A stretch of DNA of 64,000 nucleotides from Alloprevotella sp. OH1205_COT-284 (GTDB taxonomy: Bacteria; Bacteroidota; Bacteroidia; Bacteroidales; Bacteroidaceae), in NCBI RefSeq assembly GCF_003859795.1, contig NZ_RQYI01000009.1:1-64000 (forward strand), given 5' to 3'. Positions 8,679 to 16,907 of the stretch are shown piece by piece. Each line of letters starts with the position of its first letter. Position 1 is the stretch's first letter. Made by a program: the position numbers and the translations under genes. The notes below the pieces were generated by a model. The model saw nothing but the letters and a program-made list of their open reading frames with translations, ran no database searches and was not told the origin of the DNA.

Positions 8679-9437
8679 TTATCGTTCGTCGCTTGGAAGT
8701 TCGTCGCGATACCGTTCGGGCAAAGCACTCATAATGGCACGACGGCTCTCTTCGAGCGTTGTCTTGACATTATCGCCACCTTGTCCTTTCGGAGCAATGG
8801 GGGGATGAATGACCAAACGGAGCGGATGCCAATCGACAAATCCGAAGCCCCGTGTGCGCGGCAGCACATCGAAACATCCGTCGATCGTGATGGGTACGAC
8901 GGGCAATTGCAGTTCGTCGGCAAGTTGAAAAGCTCCTCTTTTGAAAGCCACCATACGCCCGTCAAATGTCCGTGCTCCTTCGGGAAAGACCATCAACGAA
9001 GTGCCGCCCTGCAAACGCTTTCGGGCTATGTTCATCGTTTCGGCAATGGCGTGCCGATTGGATTTGTCCACAAAAATGAAGCCGGCCTTTTCGCAGGCAA
9101 AGCCGACAAAAGGAATTTTACGAAGTGATTTTTTCATCATCCACTTAAAATCGCGACCGAGAAAGCCGGAAAGAAAATAGATGTCAAATGCCCCTTGATG
9201 ATTGGCCACGAACACGTAGCTCTGTCCCTTTTGCAGATGTTCGCGCCCTTCGACCCTGACGGGCAGGAACAACATGCGGATCAGCCCGATACCCCAAAGG
9301 CGGCTGGGCATGAAAGAAAACCATCGCGACAAACCGATTGAGCATCCCAAAGCTGTGAAGAAAGCTGTGAGAAAGGTGGTAAGAATGAAAAAAGGAGCCA
9401 CCACGAAAAATTGATAGATACGATAGAATAATTTCAT
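8679..9437 (-). CDS. plsC: 1-acyl-sn-glycerol-3-phosphate acyltransferase
   Basis: 252 residues. An N-terminal hydrophobic segment (about 10-35) anchors the protein in the inner membrane. The acyltransferase motifs are NHQGAFD (79-85, catalytic His80 and Asp85) and FPEGART (151-157). It transfers an acyl chain to lysophosphatidate to make phosphatidate, the precursor of membrane phospholipids. It lies between dihydroorotase and comEC on the same strand, and the 15-bp gap to comEC suggests co-transcription. The family includes close relatives acting on other lysophospholipids, so the exact acceptor is the only real uncertainty. Confidence 0.88.
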   Translation of the reverse strand: MKLFYRIYQFFVVAPFFILTTFLTAFFTALGCSIGLSRWFSFMPSRLWGIGLIRMLFLPVRVEGREHLQKGQSYVFVANHQGAFDIYFLSGFLGRDFKWMMKKSLRKIPFVGFACEKAGFIFVDKSNRHAIAETMNIARKRLQGGTSLMVFPEGARTFDGRMVAFKRGAFQLADELQLPVVPITIDGCFDVLPRTRGFGFVDWHPLRLVIHPPIAPKGQGGDNVKTTLEESRRAIMSALPERYRDELPSDER

Positions 9438-9588
9438 GATATTCAGATGAGTGAAAGATTTTCACGACATACTCCGTCACACTTCCGCCATCGACAAGGC
9501 AAGACCTCGACAGCCGCATGAAGCCGTATCAAAAACAAGACCTCGCAGTGAAGGCAATCGCGCTTAGGACATGTTGTTTTGCATGTCG

Positions 9589-10929
9589 TCAATGCAGATA
9601 GGTGATGCTTCGTCCGCGGAAATTGTCGTTGGTGATTTGTCCGTTGTTGTAAATGAGGAAGCCATTCACAAAAGTGCTTTCCACCCTCCAACGATAGGTT
9701 TTTCCCTCAACGGGACTCCAATTACATTTCGACAAGATGCGGTTGGGCGTCACCGTCCATGGCGAATCGGGGCGCACGATGACGATGTCGGCCATGTGTC
9801 CGGGACGTAGAAAACCTCGATTTTCGATGGCAAAGAGCTTTGCCGGCTGATGACACATCAGTTCCACCAACCGCTCAATGGTGAGCACGCCTTCGTCCAC
9901 GAGTTCGAGCATCGCCACAAGCGAAAATTGCACAAAGGGCATGCCCGAAGCGGCTTTGGCCGCGCCTCCCATTTTGTCGGTTATGGTGTGTGGCGCGTGA
10001 TCGGTGCCGACGCAGCAAATGCGACCGTCGGTGAGGGCGGCGCGGAGGGCGGCGCGGTCGGCTTCGGTCTTTATGGCCGGATTGCACTTGATGCGCGTGC
10101 CCAACCGCTTGTAGTCGGCATCGGTGAAAACAAGGTGTGGCAAACAAGCCTCGGCGGTGATCTGCCCATCGTTCGGCTCGAAGAGTTCCAACTCCCGCGC
10201 CGTGGTCAGATGCGCCACATGGAGGCGTGCGCCGGTGCGTTTGGCCAATCGGATGGCTTGCGACGTGCTTTTGTAGCAAGCCTCTTCGGATCGAATGATC
10301 GGATGAAAACACACATCGGGATCGTCACCGTGTTGAGCTTTGCAGGCTCGAAGATTGGCCATAATGGTGGGTGTGTCCTCGCAATGCACCATGATAGGGA
10401 GGCGGCTTTGTTCAAAAATGGTGAGGAGTGCGTCGTCTTCTTCCACTTGCAACGAACCGGTGCTGCTGCCCATATACAGTTTGATGCCGGCCACGATGCG
10501 CGGATTTATCTTACTCAGGGTGGCGGCGTTCTCTTTGGAAGCTCCGAGAAAAAAGCCGTAATTGACGTGGCACCGTTGTGCCGCTATGGCGCGCTTCTCT
10601 TCGATGCGTTCGAGCGTGACGGCCGGCGGCAGCGTGTTGGGCATGTCGAGCACGGTGGTCACTCCGCCGGCGGCGGCGGCTCTACTTTCGGAATCGAAAT
10701 CGGCTTTCTGCGTCAATCCGGGATCGCGAAAATGTACGTGGTCGTCGATGACGCCGGGCAGCACAAAGCACCCTTCGGCATCGATCACTTCGTCGGCCGG
10801 CAACGTCGGGAGCGCGTCGCGCCCTTCGAGCACTTCTTCGATGCGGTCGTCGTCGAGCACGACGCTTCCCACAAAGCGGCGACCTTCATTGACGATGGTC
10901 GCGTTTTTGATGTGTATTCTGTTGTGCAT
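9589..10929 (-). CDS. pyrC: Dihydroorotase
   Basis: 446 residues from the ATG at 10929 (MHNRIHIKNATIV). A longer frame to 11250 would overlap the glycosyltransferase gene and is rejected. It cyclises carbamoyl-aspartate to dihydroorotate in pyrimidine synthesis. The amidohydrolase metal site appears as DDHVHFRDPG (62-71, His64 and His66), with CVGTDHAPH further on and a final GHMADIVIV strand typical of the family. The length and DPG signature fit the class I, PyrC/AllB-like type common in Bacteroidetes. It is 68 bp downstream of the mannosyltransferase-like gene, a pairing also seen in other Bacteroidales genomes. Confidence 0.9.
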   Translation of the reverse strand: MHNRIHIKNATIVNEGRRFVGSVVLDDDRIEEVLEGRDALPTLPADEVIDAEGCFVLPGVIDDHVHFRDPGLTQKADFDSESRAAAAGGVTTVLDMPNTLPPAVTLERIEEKRAIAAQRCHVNYGFFLGASKENAATLSKINPRIVAGIKLYMGSSTGSLQVEEDDALLTIFEQSRLPIMVHCEDTPTIMANLRACKAQHGDDPDVCFHPIIRSEEACYKSTSQAIRLAKRTGARLHVAHLTTARELELFEPNDGQITAEACLPHLVFTDADYKRLGTRIKCNPAIKTEADRAALRAALTDGRICCVGTDHAPHTITDKMGGAAKAASGMPFVQFSLVAMLELVDEGVLTIERLVELMCHQPAKLFAIENRGFLRPGHMADIVIVRPDSPWTVTPNRILSKCNWSPVEGKTYRWRVESTFVNGFLIYNNGQITNDNFRGRSITYLH

Positions 10930-10997
10930 AAGTTGATGGTAATAAAATCGAAAACCACCCGACCCGTCGGCACTTGCCGACAGCGTCGAGTGGGAGA

Positions 10998-11750
10998 TCA
11001 GACCGTGCGGGCTTTTATCTTGCCCGTCAGTGCCGCACATCGCAGGCGAATGACCCCGAAAAGGGCTTCGCCGAAAATGCCGCCACTCATTTTGCTCGTG
11101 CCCAAACGGCGATTGACGAAAATCACGGGCACTTCGGCGATGCGGAAGCCCAAGAGATGAGCGGTGAATTTGAGTTCGATCTGAAACGCATAGCCTTTGA
11201 AGCGGATGCGGTCGAGATCGATGGTTTCCAAAACCTTGCGGCGATAGCACTTAAAACCGGCCGTGGTGTCGTGCACGGGGATGCCCGTGATGAAGCGCAC
11301 GTATTTGGAAGCAAAATAGCTCATCAACACGCGTCCCATCGGCCAGTTTACGACATTGACGCCCGTGACATAGCGACTGCCAATGGCCAGATCGTTGCCC
11401 TCTTCGGCACAAGCCCGATAGAGGCGCGGCAGATCGTTGGGATCGTGGCTGAAATCGGCGTCCATTTCAAAGATGTAGTCATACTTCTTCTCGATTGCCC
11501 ATTTGAAGCCGGCGATGTAGGCCGTGCCCAAGCCGAGTTTTCCCGCCCTTTCGATGAGGTGGACGCGACCGTTCAGATCGCCGTTCATGAGTTTTTTGAC
11601 AATGTCGGCCGTTCCGTCGGGACTGCCGTCGTCGATGACGAGCACATCGAAAGCATGCTCGTCAAGACCGATGACGGCACGCAAAATGGCCTCAATGTTT
11701 TCTTTCTCGTTGTAGGTGGGAATGATGACTACGCTGTCGTTTCTTTGCAT
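10998..11750 (-). CDS. Polyprenol-phosphate mannosyltransferase-like GT2
   Basis: 250 residues from the ATG at 11750 (MQRNDSVVIIPTYNEKENIE). The GT-A fold shows VVIIPTYNE (7-15), VIDDGSPDG (about 40-48) and the metal-binding MDADFSHDP near residue 95. There is no C-terminal membrane domain, as in soluble dolichol-phosphate mannose synthase homologues. It probably transfers a sugar from a nucleotide donor to polyprenyl phosphate at the cytoplasmic membrane, supplying glycan or protein O-glycosylation. Sugar specificity cannot be read from sequence. A perfect promoter at 11770-11800 gives a leader of about 15 nt, supporting this start over an upstream one at 11792. Confidence 0.85.
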   Translation of the reverse strand: MQRNDSVVIIPTYNEKENIEAILRAVIGLDEHAFDVLVIDDGSPDGTADIVKKLMNGDLNGRVHLIERAGKLGLGTAYIAGFKWAIEKKYDYIFEMDADFSHDPNDLPRLYRACAEEGNDLAIGSRYVTGVNVVNWPMGRVLMSYFASKYVRFITGIPVHDTTAGFKCYRRKVLETIDLDRIRFKGYAFQIELKFTAHLLGFRIAEVPVIFVNRRLGTSKMSGGIFGEALFGVIRLRCAALTGKIKARTV

Positions 11751-11769
11751 GGGTTGAGAATGTTTGGTG

Positions 11770-11800
11770 CAAAAGTAGCACTTGCCGCCCACATCTCAAA
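11770..11800 (-). promoter_or_regulatory. Consensus Bacteroidetes promoter
   Basis: On the minus strand TTTG (11800-11797), 19 bp, then TACTTTTG (11777-11770). This exactly fits the TTTG-N19-TAnnTTTG consensus of the Bacteroidetes primary sigma factor. It drives the mannosyltransferase-like gene, and probably pyrC, plsC and comEC. Confidence 0.8.
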
Positions 11801-12149
11801 ATATAAACACATTTTTCCCACTCCCTTCGTCGGTCTTTCGGGAAGCATCATTGACAAAGCCTTATGATCGATTGACGCGCAAGCTGCCGGTCGGGCAGAC
11901 GTCAAAAGCCTCTGCGTCCCCCAAAAGCGCAAACACCATGCGGCAACGGCTCGTCATGCCGCGATGAAGCGAAGATACCCTCCATTGCCCAATGCGAAAT
12001 CTGCCGAAAAGAAGAAAAAAGACGATGACGTTTTTGCGGTTCACCAAAGAAAAGCGTGAAAAAATTCTGCTTTCGGAACTGCAATTCCGACACATAACGG
12101 CTTACGCCATGAGCCATGCGGAAGAACAACAAGCAAAAAACGCATTTTT
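11801..12149. other. Intergenic region before the tandem repeat
   Basis: About 350 bp with no gene I can support. A 49-codon plus-strand frame starting near 12024 (MTFLRFTKEKREKILLSELQ...) looks mildly protein-like but has no recognised homologue and runs into the repeat. Confidence 0.3.
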
Positions 12150-12249
12150 CCACAACCACGTTTTTTGAAAATCATTGCACCGACCAATTTTCCGGAGAAC
12201 TTGGCCGTCAAACTTCGTCCATGCCGCGACAAACATTCCGGCATCGGGC

Positions 12250-12331
12250 AATAAAAACAAAAAAGCATTCGGGGCGACATGTGGCCATTAACAGAGTCCG
12301 GCTGCCATTCCCCAAATGCTTTTGTGGACTG
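12250..12331 (-). ncRNA. Predicted small RNA, copy 1
   Basis: On the minus strand a -7 box TATCTTTG (12339-12332) is followed about 8 nt later by AAAAGCATTTGGGG (12323-12310). That arm pairs with CCCCGAATGCTTTT (12274-12261) and ends in TTTTTTGTTTTTATT. This gives a self-terminating transcript of about 80 nt. No -33 TTTG is seen at 19-20 bp. Prediction only; there is no similarity to an RNA family I know. Confidence 0.5.
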
Positions 12332-12502
12332 CAAAGATAGCAATAAAAAATGAAACTTCACCCCAAAAGAGGAACTTTTTTTGTCATTTTGTGTAAATCA
12401 TGCCACAACCACGTTCTTTGAAGCTCATTGCACCGACCGATTTTCCGGAGAACTCGGCCGTCAAACTTCGTCCATGTCGCGACAAACATTCCGGCATCGG
12501 GC

Positions 12503-12583
12503 AATAAAAACAAAAAAAGCATTCGGGGCAACATGTGGAAATCAAAATTCCGGCTGCCAAGCCCCAAATGCTTTTGTAGGTTG
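12503..12583 (-). ncRNA. Predicted small RNA, copy 2
   Basis: Same layout as copy 1: -7 box TATCTTTG (12591-12584), arms at 12575-12562 and 12528-12515, then a T run. Stem and terminator are conserved between the copies while much of the loop differs, as expected if structure is selected. Prediction only. Confidence 0.5.
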
Positions 12584-12865
12584 CAAAGATAGCAACAAAA
12601 AATGAAACTTCGCCAAAAAAGAGGAACTTTTTTTGTCATTTTGTGTAAATCATGCCACAACCACCTTCGTTTTCAGCCTTTCCCTCATGAAAAGGATTGG
12701 CATGAAGCCATTTCAATCCGAGGCAATCGGCAGAAATCCCACCTTGCCTCATCGGTGCGGCAACCTCATTTCGCCTCTCGCAAACTCCTCGTCCGCATCA
12801 CACCGGACGGGAGGCCGCGCCCACTCCACGAGAACGGGCGACAACGGCATAACGAGTAGGAAATT

Positions 12866-12922
12866 CTATCTCTTAGTTAGAAAATTCTACCTCTGAGGTA
12901 GTTTTTTCTGCAATGGAGGTAG
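12866..12922. repeat. Three-box array with 21-bp period (solo copy)
   Basis: Three 15-bp boxes start at 12866, 12887 and 12908, exactly 21 bp apart, with 6-bp A/T-rich spacers. The middle one is the palindrome CTACCTCTGAGGTAG; the outer two are degenerate. The same three-box array opens each of the three large intergenic repeats. Here it ends 30 bp upstream of the flippase -7 box, a position suited to an operator. Confidence 0.7.
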
Positions 12923-12952
12923 TTTTTCGTCATCGTCTGTCGAAAAAAAACG

Positions 12953-12960
12953 TACTTTTG
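12953..12960 (+). promoter_or_regulatory. -7 box upstream of the flippase gene
   Basis: TACTTTTG matches TAnnTTTG and lies 25 bp before the flippase ATG. No exact TTTG is found at 19-20 bp upstream, so the promoter may depend on an activator. Confidence 0.5.
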
Positions 12961-12985
12961 CAAAAACACCACTCATATAGAATAA

Positions 12986-14431
12986 ATGTCCGACACCTCC
13001 CTAAAAGACAAAACCGCCAAAGGCATGCTTTGGGGCGGATTGAGCAACGGTGCGCAGCAAGTGCTCAATCTTGCTTTCGGCATCGTGCTGGCCAATCTGC
13101 TCACGCCCGAAGACTACGGCATGGTGGGAATGCTCACCATTTTCTCGCTCGTGGCCGCCACCATTCAGGAGAGTGGATTTACCGCCGCGCTGACCAATCG
13201 CCCCTCGATGGTGCACCGCGACTACAATGCCGTGTTTTGGTTTTGCCTGCCCGTGAGCCTCACGCTCTACGGCGTGCTCTTTGCAGCCGCACCCCTCATT
13301 GCCGATTTCTATTCCGCACCGGAGCTGACGCCGCTGGCTCGCTATTTGTTTCTGACGTTCGTCATTTCAGGTTTGGGGATCGTGCCGAGTGCGCGCCTCT
13401 TCAAGACGTTGCGCGTGAAAGAGCGCACGCTTTCCAACCTCATTGCCCTCATGACATCGGGCGGCGTGGGCATCACGCTGGCCTCTCTCGGCTATTCGTA
13501 TTGGGGCATTGCCACGCAAACGCTCGTCTATGTGACCGCGAACACTACGCTCTATTGGTGGTTTGCGAAATGGCGGCCGACGCTCGCATGGGACTTCGCC
13601 CCGATTCGGGAAATGCTGGGTTTCAGCAGCAAACTGCTGGTGACCAACATCTTCAACCACATCAACAACAACTTCTTTTCGCTGGTGTTGGGACGGTTTT
13701 ATGCCGACACCGAAGTGGGACACTACAATCAGGCCAACAAATGGAACTTCATGGGGCATTCCATGGTGACGGGTGTGGTCAATGGCGTGGCACAGCCGCT
13801 TTTTGTCGAAACGGGCGGCGACCGCGAGCGGCAGGCGCGAGTGTTTCGCAAAATGATGCGCTTCACCTGCTTTTTGGCTTTCCCCGTGATGTTGGGACTT
13901 GCCATCGTTGCCCACGAACTCATTCTCCTGACCATTACGTCGAAATGGCTCGTGGCGGCCGACATGCTCTCCATGCTCTGCGTGAGCGGAGCATTTTTGC
14001 CCGTGACGGCACTCTACACGCAGTTTTTGCTCAGCCGCGGCAGTGCGCATATATATATGTGGGGGTTGATTGCCTTGGTCTGCGTGCAACTCTCGGCGGC
14101 CGTGGCGGTCTATCCCTATGGCGTGATGACGATGCTGGCCGTTTATGTCGGCATCAACCTTGCATGGATTCCCGTGTGGCACTACTTCGTGCGCCGCACA
14201 CTCGGCATCGGCTATCGGCAGGGCTTGCTCGACATCGCCCCCTTCCTGCTCGCCGCAGGCGGCACAATGGCCGCCACCTGCCACATCGTAGCTTGGCTCG
14301 ACGCGCCGTTGCTCGGAGCCTTGCTGCTCAAAATACCGATCGCCGCCCTCCTCTACACGGGCATTTTGTGGCTGAGCGGCGCAAAAATTCTGAAAGAAAG
14401 TTGGGACTACCTCGTCCGAAAAAAACGCTAA
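12986..14431 (+). CDS. MOP-superfamily polysaccharide flippase (Wzx-like)
   Basis: 481 residues with about 12-14 hydrophobic helices and the lipopolysaccharide biosynthesis protein signature near the start: GMLWGGLSNGAQQVLNLAFG and LANLLTPEDYGMVGM (residues 12-55). Members move lipid-linked oligosaccharides across the inner membrane. It begins a five-gene plus-strand cluster with GT8, cytidylyltransferase, LicD and a second glycosyltransferase, which supports a role in surface-glycan export. Start: the ATG at 12986, 25 bp after a -7 box. A three-box 21-bp array lies upstream. The transported glycan is unknown. Confidence 0.85.
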   Translation: MSDTSLKDKTAKGMLWGGLSNGAQQVLNLAFGIVLANLLTPEDYGMVGMLTIFSLVAATIQESGFTAALTNRPSMVHRDYNAVFWFCLPVSLTLYGVLFAAAPLIADFYSAPELTPLARYLFLTFVISGLGIVPSARLFKTLRVKERTLSNLIALMTSGGVGITLASLGYSYWGIATQTLVYVTANTTLYWWFAKWRPTLAWDFAPIREMLGFSSKLLVTNIFNHINNNFFSLVLGRFYADTEVGHYNQANKWNFMGHSMVTGVVNGVAQPLFVETGGDRERQARVFRKMMRFTCFLAFPVMLGLAIVAHELILLTITSKWLVAADMLSMLCVSGAFLPVTALYTQFLLSRGSAHIYMWGLIALVCVQLSAAVAVYPYGVMTMLAVYVGINLAWIPVWHYFVRRTLGIGYRQGLLDIAPFLLAAGGTMAATCHIVAWLDAPLLGALLLKIPIAALLYTGILWLSGAKILKESWDYLVRKKR

Positions 14432-14450
14432 CCCGATCTCCCCTCCCACC

Positions 14451-15458
14451 ATGATGACTTCCCCCTCTCCCACTCCTGCCGAACCGACACTCATCCCCAT
14501 CTTTTTCACCTTCGACGAGCACTACGTCGTGCCGGCCATTGTGACCTTTCACAGCTTGCTCCGCCATGCCGATCCGCGTCATCGCTATGCGCTCCACGTG
14601 CTCCACTTCGGGCTGTCGGACGATGCACGGCGGCGACTCGGCGAAACGGTCGGCCGGTTCGACAACGCCACGCTCGAATTTCACGACACTTCGACTTACG
14701 ACGTCGAAGTGGAGCAATGTCCGGGCAAGTCGCATTTTTCCAAAGAAATCTTTTTCAAACTCTGCGCCGCCGATCTTTTTCCGCAATACGACCGCATTCT
14801 TTGCTCCGACGTCGATGTTGTGTTTTTGGGCGACATCGCGCCGTCGTTTTTCGCCTTTGAGGGCGAAGACTTCTACTATGCCGGTGTAGACACCGTCTTG
14901 CCCTCCGACCGCATGAAGCTCTACCCGGATTTCTCCGAGGAGGAGCGTTATTTTTTGGCAAGAGAAATCTGTGCCTGCTACCTGCTCTTCGACCTGCGCA
15001 ACATACGCCGCGACGGCATGCAGCGCGTCATGACCGACTACTACAAGGCCAACTATCCGCGCCTCCATTTTCCCGAACAAGACTGCATGGCGCTGACCTG
15101 CCGCGAGCAGGTGCGCATCCTGCCGCTCCACAACGTGGTGCAAAACAACTACTATGCCGTCGATGCCGATACCACCCCGTTCTATCCCCTCAACCTCGGC
15201 CTGCCGACCGAGCCCGAAGCACGACGCGCGGCATTCAAAGACGCACTCACGCGACCTGTGCAACTGCACTACATCGGCCCTCGAAAACCGTGGAACTCCC
15301 TCGGCGTGACGCGACAGAAAGACTGGTTTGCGGCGTTGATTGACAGCGGACAAACGGCCTTCTACCTCCGCTCCCTGCCGTCGATCGTGAGGCAACGCTG
15401 TCGCCAATACAGCGCGAAACGCTTGTTCGGAAAACTGAAAAAACGCCTTTCGCTTTGA
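14451..15458 (+). CDS. Glycosyltransferase family 8 protein
   Basis: 335 residues. The GT8 fold is evident from PIFFTFDEHYVVPAIVTFHS (residues 12-31), a FSKEIFFKLCAADLFP segment near residue 95 and the donor-binding SDVDVVFLGDI near residue 120 (DxD). A later LHYIGPRKPW near residue 265 matches the H-x-x-G-x-x-K-P-W motif of LPS galactosyl- and glucosyltransferases such as WaaJ/RfaJ. It probably adds a hexose from a UDP-sugar to a growing surface glycan. It follows the flippase by 19 bp and its stop codon overlaps the promoter of the next gene. Confidence 0.85.
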   Translation: MMTSPSPTPAEPTLIPIFFTFDEHYVVPAIVTFHSLLRHADPRHRYALHVLHFGLSDDARRRLGETVGRFDNATLEFHDTSTYDVEVEQCPGKSHFSKEIFFKLCAADLFPQYDRILCSDVDVVFLGDIAPSFFAFEGEDFYYAGVDTVLPSDRMKLYPDFSEEERYFLAREICACYLLFDLRNIRRDGMQRVMTDYYKANYPRLHFPEQDCMALTCREQVRILPLHNVVQNNYYAVDADTTPFYPLNLGLPTEPEARRAAFKDALTRPVQLHYIGPRKPWNSLGVTRQKDWFAALIDSGQTAFYLRSLPSIVRQRCRQYSAKRLFGKLKKRLSL

Positions 15459-15484
15459 TTTCAACATGATTTGGCGTACATTTG
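15454..15484 (+). promoter_or_regulatory. Consensus Bacteroidetes promoter
   Basis: TTTG (15454-15457), exactly 19 bp, then TACATTTG (15477-15484). The -33 element overlaps the GT8 stop codon. It can start transcription of the cytidylyltransferase-LicD-glycosyltransferase genes independently, with a leader of about 17 nt. Confidence 0.8.
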
Positions 15485-15505
15485 CAGCCTACTAACGTCA
15501 AGAAT

Positions 15506-15967
15506 ATGTACAACAATAAAATCGTGGTCTACACCTCCGGAACGTTCGACATGTTCCACTCCAACCACCTCAAAATGATCAAATACGCTCGCGGACTGGG
15601 CGACACGCTCATCGTCGGCGTGAGCACCGACGAGCTGGTCAGCAGCTACAAACGGCCGCCCGTCATCCCCTTTGAAGAACGTCTGGCCATCATCGAGGCT
15701 TTGAAATATCCCGACGTGATCATTCCGCAACGCTCCCTCGACCACACCGAAGCCGTCAAGAAGCTCAACATCGACGTCTTCGTCGTGGGCGACGACTGGA
15801 CGGGCAAATACGACTATCTCACGGAGTTGGGCGTTACGGTGTTCTACTTTCCGTATGGCGACGGCGTGAGTTCGACAAAAATAAAAGAGGAGGTGCTGAA
15901 AAACTATCGGGATCTCAAAAGCAAAGTCGAGATGCGCGTCAATCCCGACGTGAAAGTGAAAGATTAG
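15506..15967 (+). CDS. TagD-like cytidylyltransferase
   Basis: 153 residues from the ATG at 15506 (MYNNKIVVYTSGTFDMFHSN). A TTG start 24 bp upstream lies inside the promoter and is rejected. The nucleotidyltransferase signature is SGTFDMFHSNH (11-21), where HSNH replaces the usual HxGH, and SSTKIKEEV occurs near the C-terminus. Relatives such as glycerol-3-phosphate cytidylyltransferase make CDP-activated alcohols (CDP-glycerol, CDP-ethanolamine) for transfer to glycans. The next gene is a LicD-family transferase, so the pair could activate and attach a phosphoalcohol. The substrate is inference; an adenylyltransferase role is the alternative. Confidence 0.8.
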   Translation: MYNNKIVVYTSGTFDMFHSNHLKMIKYARGLGDTLIVGVSTDELVSSYKRPPVIPFEERLAIIEALKYPDVIIPQRSLDHTEAVKKLNIDVFVVGDDWTGKYDYLTELGVTVFYFPYGDGVSSTKIKEEVLKNYRDLKSKVEMRVNPDVKVKD

Positions 15968-16097
15968 CAACACCGCGGACGAAGGCGGGCAGGCAGCCGC
16001 TCTTGATCGGATGCGCCGAAAAAGCCGGCAAGGTCAATCTCTCCCGATCGGCCGACATCCTACCCTACCTCAATCCTCCCCGAAGCCTCAACCCAAT

Positions 16098-16907
16098 ATG
16101 CAAAACTTCGACCCTGCCGCCCTCCGGGCGCGTTTCAACCCCGACGGTTCGCCGCTGCGCCGCATGCAGGAACGCATGACCGAGATGCTGCGCGAAATCG
16201 ACCGCATCTGTCGCAAACACCACCTGCGCTACTGGCTCTGCTCCGGCACTCTGTTGGGCTGCATCCGCCACGGCGGCTACATTCCGTGGGACGACGACCT
16301 CGACATCGAAATGATGCGCGAAGACTACGACCGTCTGCTCAAAATTCTGCCCGACGAACTGCCGCCGCATCTCAAACTACAAACCCACGACACCGATCCG
16401 GGCTATTTCTATTGCTTCGCGAAAGTGCGCGATACACGGAGCCACCTCACCGAAACCAACGACTACGACCGCATCTTCAAGCATCGCGGCATCTTCATCG
16501 ACATCTTTCCCTACGAAAAGATGCCCTTGCCGCTGCTCTGGCTGTCGAACCGCACCTTCGGGCGGGTCTACAAAGTGATGAAAAACCCCGAATACAACCC
16601 TCAGCAACTTGTGCGGAAAACGTCGGCCATCTACGATTTCAACCATCGCTACGTTTTCCCCCTGCTCCGACTGCTGGCACGCTTCTGGCCGACCGAGAAG
16701 CTGAACTATTCGCCCGGCATCCCCTACGACAACACCATTTACGAGCGCGAAACTTTCCCCCTGCGCAAGGCTGTTTTCGATGGTTTTGAAGCCCCCATTC
16801 CGGCCGACACGGAGGCCTATCTGCGTCGCAAGTTCGGAGATTACATGAAATTGCCCGACCTCGACCGCCTGCACCCTCACGCCGCACATTTTGAGTTCTA
16901 TGATTAA
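16098..16907 (+). CDS. LicD-family phosphotransferase
   Basis: 269 residues from the ATG at 16098; the upstream extension to 16011 lacks protein character. The LicD nucleotidyltransferase-like core is visible as YWLCSGTLLGCIRHGGYIPW (45-64) followed directly by DDDLDIEM (65-72), with later YFYCFAKVRD and FIDIFPYE segments. LicD enzymes move phosphocholine or similar phosphoalcohols from CDP donors onto cell-surface glycans. It lies between the CDP-forming enzyme and a glycosyltransferase and overlaps the latter by 8 bp, pointing to translational coupling. The transferred group is not known. Confidence 0.85.
   Translation: MQNFDPAALRARFNPDGSPLRRMQERMTEMLREIDRICRKHHLRYWLCSGTLLGCIRHGGYIPWDDDLDIEMMREDYDRLLKILPDELPPHLKLQTHDTDPGYFYCFAKVRDTRSHLTETNDYDRIFKHRGIFIDIFPYEKMPLPLLWLSNRTFGRVYKVMKNPEYNPQQLVRKTSAIYDFNHRYVFPLLRLLARFWPTEKLNYSPGIPYDNTIYERETFPLRKAVFDGFEAPIPADTEAYLRRKFGDYMKLPDLDRLHPHAAHFEFYD

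Larger units (their letters stand above)
12150..12654. repeat. Tandem duplication of a ~253-bp unit
   Basis: Copy 1 runs 12150-12402 and copy 2 runs 12403-12654. Both start CCACAACCACGTT and end TGTGTAAATCATG, and a third copy begins with about 10 bases at 12655. Identity is high overall but drops in a short segment between the arms of an internal hairpin. Each unit contains a minus-strand -7 box and a hairpin with a T run (see the two ncRNA entries). Confidence 0.85.

Noticed and set aside
10930-11250. N-terminal extension of dihydroorotase
   Set aside because: It overlaps the conserved 3' part of the glycosyltransferase gene; the ATG at 10929 gives the normal family length.
12866-12922. 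CRISPR array
   Set aside because: Three boxes of 15 bp with 6-bp spacers are far too short for CRISPR repeats and spacers, and no cas gene is present in the window.
13367-15467. Long minus-strand frames opposite the flippase and GT8 genes
   Set aside because: They overlap two well-supported genes entirely, have biased composition and no recognisable domain.
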